This document shows positions 59,533 through 64,000 of a DNA stretch of 64,000 nt, piece after piece. The stretch is from CAWDAQ01 sp963800325 (GTDB lineage Bacteria; Actinomycetota; Actinomycetes; Actinomycetales; Dermatophilaceae). The notes below the pieces were generated by a model. It searched no databases. It was not told the origin of the DNA and saw only the letters and a program-made list of their open reading frames with translations. The stretch spans positions 124,001 to 188,000 of the forward strand of contig CAWDAQ010000011.1 in NCBI GenBank assembly GCA_963800325.1, in the 5' to 3' direction. Every line of letters starts with the position of its first letter. The stretch's first letter is position 1. The position numbers and the translations under genes were made by a program.

Positions 59533-60366
59533 ATGCCCGTCGAGCGCCCGTTTCCCCACCCGAGCGGGGCGACCGCGCCGGCGGTCCCGGCCCGGCTGGT
59601 GCCGCGCCACGTCGCGGTCGTCATGGACGGCAACGGCCGCTGGGCCAACGCCCGCGGCCTGCCCCGGACGAAGGGGCACGAGGCGGGGGAGTCCGCGCTC
59701 CTCGACGTCATCGCCGGGGCCGTCGAGCTCGGCGTGGGCCACCTGTCGGCGTACGCGTTCTCGACCGAGAACTGGAAGCGGTCCCCGGACGAGGTCCGGT
59801 TCCTCATGGGCTTCAACCGCGACGTCATCCGCCGCCGCCGCGACCAGCTCCACGCCTGGGGGGTGCGGATGCGGTGGGTGGGGCGACGGCCCCGCCTGTG
59901 GCGCTCGGTCATCCACGAGCTCGAGGTCGCCGAGGAGCTGACCAAGGACAACACCGGGCTGACGCTGTACTTCTGCGTCAACTACGGCGGGCGCGCCGAG
60001 GTCGCCGACGCCGTCCGCCGCATCGGCGAGGACGTCGCCGCCGGCCGGCTGAAGCCGAAGGGGATCGACGAGCGGACGATCGGCCGCTACCTCGACGAGC
60101 CGGACATGCCCGACGTCGACCTGTTCGTCCGCTCCAGCGGCGAGCAGCGCACGAGCAACTTCCTCCTCTGGCAGAGCGCCTACGCCGAGCTCGTGTTCCT
60201 CGACACGCTCTGGCCCGACTTCGACCGGCGCCACCTCTGGCAGGCCGTCGAGACCTACGCCCGGCGCGACCGCCGTTACGGCGGCGCCGTCGACACCCCC
60301 GACGAGGTCCCCGACGAGACCCCCGACGAGCAGGGCGGACCCGGCGCGGCCCCGGGGCCCGCCTGA
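59533..60366 (+). CDS. uppS: Isoprenyl transferase (undecaprenyl diphosphate synthase family)
   Basis: UppS (277 residues) is a cis-prenyltransferase that makes the long-chain lipid carrier for cell-wall synthesis. The catalytic Asp is in VVMDGNGRWANARG (Asp 32), followed by GHEAGESAL, SAYAFSTENWKRSPDEV, and the late signature DLFVRSSGEQRTSNFLLWQSAYAELVFLDTLWPDF. The C-terminal 25 residues are acidic and Pro-rich. The order recO-uppS is conserved in actinobacteria; here the thiolase is inserted between them. It converges with zur. Confidence 0.95.
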   Translation: MPVERPFPHPSGATAPAVPARLVPRHVAVVMDGNGRWANARGLPRTKGHEAGESALLDVIAGAVELGVGHLSAYAFSTENWKRSPDEVRFLMGFNRDVIRRRRDQLHAWGVRMRWVGRRPRLWRSVIHELEVAEELTKDNTGLTLYFCVNYGGRAEVADAVRRIGEDVAAGRLKPKGIDERTIGRYLDEPDMPDVDLFVRSSGEQRTSNFLLWQSAYAELVFLDTLWPDFDRRHLWQAVETYARRDRRYGGAVDTPDEVPDETPDEQGGPGAAPGPA

Positions 60367-60389
60367 CGCGTCGACCGCGGAGCCCGGCC

Positions 60390-60423
60390 CCTCCGGACAC
60401 CGCTCAGGGCCCTGCCCCGGAGG
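60390..60423. terminator. Possible bidirectional terminator, uppS / zur
   Basis: CCTCCGG (60390-60396) pairs with CCGGAGG (60417-60423); the loop holds the palindrome AGGGCCCT. It lies after the uppS stop and includes the last codons of zur. Confidence 0.4.
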
Positions 60424-60811
60424 ACGCCGCGCACGCCGGGCAGAGCCCGACGATCTCGACGGTGTGCTCGACGTCGGTGTAGCCGTGCTCGGCGCTGACC
60501 CGGTCGGTCCACGCCTCGACCGCCGGACCCTCGACCTCGACGGTGCGCCCGCAGGCGCGGCACACGAGGTGGTGGTGGTGGCGGGTCGTGGCGCACATCC
60601 GGTACACCGCCTCCCCCTCGCCGGTGCGCCGCACGTCGACCTCGCCCTCGGTGACCATCGACTGCAGCGTCCGGTAGACCGTCGCGAGCCCGACCCGCGC
60701 GCCGGCGTCCCTCAGGGCGGCGTGGACCTCCTGCGCGGACCGGAACTCCTCCTGGTCGGCGAGCACGGACTCCACGGCCGTGCGCTGCCGGGTGGGGCGC
60801 CGGCCGGTCAC
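60404..60811 (-). CDS. zur: Fur family transcriptional regulator, Zur-like
   Basis: This 135-residue Fur-family repressor has a winged helix (TRQRTAVESVLADQEEFRSAQEVHAALRDAGARVGLATVYRTLQSM) and a zinc-binding C-terminal domain with HHHHLVCRACGRTVEVEG; the structural zinc is held by two CxxC pairs (Cys 84/87 and 124/127). Encoding with znuACB and the sites upstream of znuA identify it as Zur. GTG at 60811 overlaps the stop of the permease gene (GTGA), so zur is translated with the transporter and represses its own operon when zinc is plentiful. Confidence 0.9.
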   Translation of the reverse strand: MTGRRPTRQRTAVESVLADQEEFRSAQEVHAALRDAGARVGLATVYRTLQSMVTEGEVDVRRTGEGEAVYRMCATTRHHHHLVCRACGRTVEVEGPAVEAWTDRVSAEHGYTDVEHTVEIVGLCPACAASSGAGP

Positions 60812-61788
60812 CGCCGGACCTCCGTCTCGTCGTGGACGTCCCAGTGGCCCTCGTGGGGGGCGTGCCGGTCGCCGTCGTGGACGTAGTCGACGTGGTCGCC
60901 GTGCAGGACGGCCTCGTGCCCGCACCCCGGTCCGTGCTCGTGGCCGTGGGGCCCGGCACGCCGGTGCGCCCGGGCGCGCACCCGGCCGGTGATCGCAGTC
61001 GCCCCCGCGGTCGCGACGAAGACCCCGATCGCGACGAGGACGATCGTCCCGCCGGACGGGGTGGCCGCGTAGAACGACCCGAGCACCCCACCCAGGCTCG
61101 CGAGCACCCCGACCGCGACGGCGACCCGCACGCTCGCGGCGAAGCTGCGCGCGAGCAGCTGCGCGGTCGCGTTCGGCAGGATCATCAGCGCGCTGATGAG
61201 CAGCAGCCCGACGACCCGCATCGAGACGACGACCGTGACGGCGGTGAGGACGGACAGGGCGAGGTTGAGCCCGGTCACCGGCAGCCCGCTCGCCCGGGCG
61301 TACTCCTCGTCCTGGGCGACCGCGAACAACCACGGCCGCAGCAGCGACGTCGTGAGGAGGACCACGACGGTGAGCACCGCGAACACGACGACGTCCGCGC
61401 GGCTCGTCGTCGTGATCGCCCCGAACAGGTACGCGGTCAGGCTCGCGGGCGTGCCCGCGGCGGACCGGCCGATGATGACGACGCCGGCGGCGATGCCGCC
61501 GTAGAACATCACCGCGAGGGCGACGTCCCCGCTCGTGCGCCCCCGCAGCCGGATCAGCTCGACGGCGACGGCCGCGAGGACCGCCGCGGCGAGCGCGGTG
61601 AGCACCGGGGCGGCCCCGGTGAGCACGCCCACCGCGACCCCGGCGAGCGCGACGTGGCCCATGCCGTCCCCGATGAGCGACATGCGGCGCTGGACGAGGA
61701 AGATCCCGACCATCGGCGCGGCGAGGCCGACGAGCACGGCGGCGACGAGCGCCTGCCGCATGAAGTCGTAGGCGAGCACCTCAGGCAT
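60808..61788 (-). CDS. znuB: Zinc ABC importer permease ZnuB, His-rich tail
   Basis: ZnuB (326 residues) is an ABC-3 permease with about eight helices and the typical segments RRMSLIGDGMGHVALAGVAVG and RVVGLLLISALMILPNATAQLLARSFAAS. Its last 55 residues are not part of the usual family: they contain about 15 His plus Asp, Glu and one Cys, as in HEHGPGCGHEAVLHGDHVD and HAPHEGHWDVHD. This tail probably binds zinc at the cytoplasmic face. ATG at 61788 overlaps the znuC stop by 8 bp. Confidence 0.9.
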   Translation of the reverse strand: MPEVLAYDFMRQALVAAVLVGLAAPMVGIFLVQRRMSLIGDGMGHVALAGVAVGVLTGAAPVLTALAAAVLAAVAVELIRLRGRTSGDVALAVMFYGGIAAGVVIIGRSAAGTPASLTAYLFGAITTTSRADVVVFAVLTVVVLLTTSLLRPWLFAVAQDEEYARASGLPVTGLNLALSVLTAVTVVVSMRVVGLLLISALMILPNATAQLLARSFAASVRVAVAVGVLASLGGVLGSFYAATPSGGTIVLVAIGVFVATAGATAITGRVRARAHRRAGPHGHEHGPGCGHEAVLHGDHVDYVHDGDRHAPHEGHWDVHDETEVRR

Positions 61789-62656
61789 CCCGCTCGGCCC
61801 CCTTCCGGGCCGCCGGGTCCAGCGGGCCCCGGTCCGGGGGGCCCGCCAGGTGCGGCACGATCTCGGCGTCGTCGTCGTGGTGGTGGCTGACGAGCCCGGC
61901 GGCGACGGCGCTGCGGGCGTACTCCGCCGGCGTCGCGTCGAGCCGGACCCGTCCGTCGCGGACGACGACGACGCGGGTGACGAGGTCGGCGACGGCCGCG
62001 AGCTCGTGGGTGACGATGAGCATCGTCGTCCCCTCGGCGACGAGCCGGGCGAGGACGTCGGCGAGCACGCGCTGGTTGGCGACGTCGACCCCCGCGGTCG
62101 GCTCGTCCATGACGAGCACGTCCGGCTCCCCGGCGAGCGCTCGGGCGATGAGGACCCGCCGCTGCTGGCCCCCGGAGAGCGTCGTGACGTCGCGGCCCGC
62201 GAGGTCGGCGAGGCCGACGACCTCGAGGGCGTGGCGCACGGCCCGCCGGTCGGCGGCGGCGGAGCGTCGCCACGGGGCCCACCAGCGGCGGCGGGAGAGC
62301 CGGCCGACGGCGACGATCTCCTCCGCGGTCGAGCGCACCGACGTGCCCAGGGTGTGGCGCTGCGGGACGTAGCCCACCCGCCACCGCTCGATCTGGTCCA
62401 GCGGCCGGCCGAGGAGGGCCACCTCGCCGCCGAGCCGGTCGGTGAGCCCGAGCAACCCCCGGACGAGTGTCGACTTCCCCGACCCGTTCGGGCCGAGGAC
62501 GGCGACGACCTCGCCGCGCCGGACCCGCAGGGTGGTCGGGGCGACGACGAGCCGGTCGGCGTAGCCGAACGAGGCCTCCCGCAGCGAGAGGACCTCCTCG
62601 CCCGCGGTCTGGTCCGGTGAGTCCGCCGCGGCCACGGGTCCGCTGCCGCCGGTCAC
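61781..62656 (-). CDS. znuC: Zinc ABC importer ATPase ZnuC
   Basis: ZnuC (291 residues) powers high-affinity zinc uptake. Walker A is GPNGSGKST, the Q-loop is YVPQRHTLGTSV, the signature is LSGGQQRRVLIARAL, Walker B is VLVMDEPTAGVD, and the switch His is in LIVTHELAAV. The C-terminal tail contains HHHDDDAEIVPH. GTG at 62656 overlaps the znuA stop (GTGA). Gene order is znuA-znuC-znuB-zur, all overlapping. Confidence 0.92.
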   Translation of the reverse strand: MTGGSGPVAAADSPDQTAGEEVLSLREASFGYADRLVVAPTTLRVRRGEVVAVLGPNGSGKSTLVRGLLGLTDRLGGEVALLGRPLDQIERWRVGYVPQRHTLGTSVRSTAEEIVAVGRLSRRRWWAPWRRSAAADRRAVRHALEVVGLADLAGRDVTTLSGGQQRRVLIARALAGEPDVLVMDEPTAGVDVANQRVLADVLARLVAEGTTMLIVTHELAAVADLVTRVVVVRDGRVRLDATPAEYARSAVAAGLVSHHHDDDAEIVPHLAGPPDRGPLDPAARKGAERDA

Positions 62657-63594
62657 GAGCAGCCCTGCCCGGCGCGCAGCGCGGCGAGGTCGGCCCGCAT
62701 CACCTCGGGGTAGCTCCGCCCGGGGGAGGAGTCGGTGATGCCCTCGACGGGGTCGAGGACGGCGAGCTCGGCCCCGGTCTCCCGGGCGACGGTCTCGGTG
62801 ACGCCGGGGGCGGCCAGGGTCTCGGTGTACACGGTGGTGATGCCCTTCTCTCGGACGAGGCGGATGACGTCGGCCAGGGCCGCCGCGGAGGGCTCGGCGT
62901 CGGGGTCGAGTCCGGTGACCCCGTGCTCGGTGAAGCCGTACCGGGCGGCGAGGTAGCCGAAGGCCTCGTGGCCGGTGACGAGGTCACGGACCCGGCAGTC
63001 CACGAGCCCGTCCCGGAACTCGCGGTCGAGGGCAGCCATCCGGGCCGCGAACCGGCGGGCGCCGGCGCGGTAGGCCGCCGCGTGGTCGGGGTCGACCCGC
63101 GCGAGCGCCCGCCCGATCGCGAGGCCCGCGTCGGCGTACCGGGTCGGGTCGAGCCAGAAGTGCGGGTCGACCGTCCCGCCGGCGTGGTCGTGCTCGCTCG
63201 TCGTGTGCTCGGTCCCGCTCGGGTCGGCGGTGAGGTCGAGCCGGGCGGCGGGTGCGACGTCGAGGACCGCGGCGGGGGAGAGGTCGGCCACGCCGGTGTC
63301 GACGGCCGGCTGGAAGCCCGACTCGTAGACGACGAGGTCGGCGTCGGCGAGGTCGGCGACCTCGCGGGGGGTGAGCTCGAGGTCGTGCGGCTCGGCGCCC
63401 GGCTTGGTCAGCGACGTCACCCGGACCCGGTCCCCGCCGACCTGCTCGGTCGCGTAGACGAGGGGGTAGAAGGCCGCGGCGACGGCGACCCGGCCCCCTG
63501 CGGCACCGCCGTCGTCGGCGGCCGGCTGCGGGGCGCCGCAGCCGGCGAGCGCGACCGCGCCGACAGCGGCCCACGCGGCCAGCCCTCTGAACAT
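62653..63594 (-). CDS. znuA: Zinc-binding lipoprotein ZnuA
   Basis: ZnuA (313 residues) is the cluster A-I metal-binding receptor. The signal peptide ends in lipobox VALAGC (Cys 19). The metal ligands fit EPHDLELT, VDPHFWLDP, GHEAFGYL, and a late Asp in EGITDSSPG. The His-rich loop TEHTTSEHDHAGG, between the first two ligands, is typical of zinc (rather than manganese) receptors. The ATG at 63594 is chosen because the GAGAAT box ends 7 bp upstream; longer forms start inside the Zur operator. It is the first gene of the operon and is directly controlled by Zur. Confidence 0.92.
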   Translation of the reverse strand: MFRGLAAWAAVGAVALAGCGAPQPAADDGGAAGGRVAVAAAFYPLVYATEQVGGDRVRVTSLTKPGAEPHDLELTPREVADLADADLVVYESGFQPAVDTGVADLSPAAVLDVAPAARLDLTADPSGTEHTTSEHDHAGGTVDPHFWLDPTRYADAGLAIGRALARVDPDHAAAYRAGARRFAARMAALDREFRDGLVDCRVRDLVTGHEAFGYLAARYGFTEHGVTGLDPDAEPSAAALADVIRLVREKGITTVYTETLAAPGVTETVARETGAELAVLDPVEGITDSSPGRSYPEVMRADLAALRAGQGCS

Positions 63595-63630
63595 GACAAC
63601 CATTCTCAAGAAAAGTGAGAACGGTTGTCA
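63594..63630. promoter_or_regulatory. Two Zur boxes overlapping the znuA promoter and start codon
   Basis: TGACAACCATTCTCA (63594-63608) and TGAGAACGGTTGTCA (63616-63630) each have the dyad form TGAnAA...TTnTCA expected of actinobacterial Zur sites, and they are reverse complements of each other except one base. Centres are 22 bp apart, about two helical turns. On the minus strand TTGACA (63631-63626), 18 bp, and GAGAAT (63607-63602) form the promoter inside these boxes, and the first box overlaps the znuA ATG. Confidence 0.85.
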
Positions 63631-63664
63631 AGTTCGGCGACGACGGGCGGACGCCGTCGGGCGC

Positions 63665-63952
63665 TCAGGCGGGTCGGGGGACCGCCTGGACGACCGCGAC
63701 CGCGAGCAGGAGGACGAGCACCGCGATCCGCAGCAGCCGCTCGGCCGCGCTCAGGTGCGGCCAGCCGAGCACGAGGAGCCACGCGAGGAACAGCAGGACG
63801 AGGACGGTGCACACCCAGCCCCACGGGAGCAGCGCCCCGGCGGCGATGAGCGCGAGCACCGCGAGCACGGGCACGGCTCGCGGCAGCGCCCCCAGCCGGC
63901 GCAGCAGGGGCTCGCTCGTGGTCTCCAGGCTCGTGCGGAAGCGGCTCGACAC
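63665..63952 (-). CDS. Small membrane protein, DUF6703-like
   Basis: This 95-residue protein has a short charged start (SSRFRTSLETTSEPLLRRL) and three hydrophobic segments (about residues 27-45, 47-63, 74-90), ending AVVQAVPRPA. The composition and pattern recall DUF6703, a family of small actinobacterial membrane proteins of unknown function; that match is from memory and moderate. GTG at 63952 lies 8 bp behind a TAGGCT box, so the message may be leaderless. The last 34 bp of the window beyond it hold no gene that I can support. Confidence 0.65.
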   Translation of the reverse strand: MSSRFRTSLETTSEPLLRRLGALPRAVPVLAVLALIAAGALLPWGWVCTVLVLLFLAWLLVLGWPHLSAAERLLRIAVLVLLLAVAVVQAVPRPA

Positions 63953-63960
63953 AGTCGGCC

Positions 63961-63966
63961 AGCCTA
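63961..63966 (-). promoter_or_regulatory. -10 box (TAGGCT) for leaderless DUF6703-like gene
   Basis: On the minus strand TAGGCT ends 8 bp before the GTG at 63952; no Shine-Dalgarno sequence is present. Confidence 0.45.
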
Positions 63967-64000
63967 GGCCACGCCGGCGCCGGCCCCGGACTCGCGGTGA

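Overview
The window is 64 kb of chromosome from a very GC-rich actinobacterium. The evidence is G/C at almost every third codon position, many GTG starts and one TTG start, GTGA/ATGA stop-start overlaps, TANNNT -10 boxes, and a characteristic gene order (recA-recX-miaB-miaA-dapF-hflX; holA-rpsT-lepA-hemW-hrcA-dnaJ-rsmE-phoH-ybeY-era-recO-uppS). Class Actinomycetes is secure. A Micrococcales-like lineage is only a guess. Almost all of the window is core chromosome. I see no phage, insertion sequence, CRISPR array, tRNA or rRNA, and no gap between genes exceeds 300 bp.

Layout. 1-3.6 kb: a LpqY-SugABC-type sugar importer on the minus strand, cut by the left edge. 3.8-7.0 kb: a drug-type ABC exporter and an acetyltransferase. 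7.0-8.8 kb: recA-recX behind a LexA box and a PafBC-type promoter. 8.8-11.2 kb: pxpCBA (5-oxoprolinase). 11.3-16.2 kb: miaB, a small antitoxin-like gene, def, miaA, dapF and an RsmC-like methyltransferase. 16.3-20.5 kb: glycerol use (glpK, glpF, glpD). 20.6-26.2 kb: hflX, dinG, holA, rpsT. 26.4-30.5 kb: potADBC. 30.5-34.9 kb: lepA, a phosphatase, hemW, DUF4870. 35.1-39.7 kb: nadCBA with nrtR. 39.8-43.9 kb: DUF3097, hrcA-dnaJ behind a CIRCE element, rsmE. 43.9-45.6 kb: an ECF sigma factor with a membrane GerMN/Gmad2 protein. 45.8-50.1 kb: HIT, phoH, ybeY, CorC/TlyC-like, era. 50.2-55.3 kb: asd, an acyl-CoA dehydrogenase, leuA with a leader peptide. 55.4-58.2 kb: alkB with a LexA-like box, a membrane protein flanked by repeats, recO. 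58.3-60.4 kb: a thiolase and uppS. 60.4-63.6 kb: zur and znuABC with paired Zur boxes. 63.7-64.0 kb: a DUF6703-like membrane protein.

How the parts work together. Most genes serve translation and RNA maintenance (miaA, miaB, def, rpsT, lepA, hflX, era, ybeY, rsmE), DNA repair (recA, recX, recO, dinG, alkB), and nutrient uptake or biosynthesis under local regulators (NrtR for NAD, Zur for zinc, HrcA for chaperones, Leu attenuation for leuA). Three features stand out. First, many genes have a -10 box only 6-8 nt before the start codon, which points to leaderless mRNAs. Second, two unrelated intergenic repeat families share the same layout: two direct copies 32-33 bp apart facing two inverted copies with the same period. 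Third, several regulatory sites can be read at base level. I found no clearly new multi-gene system.
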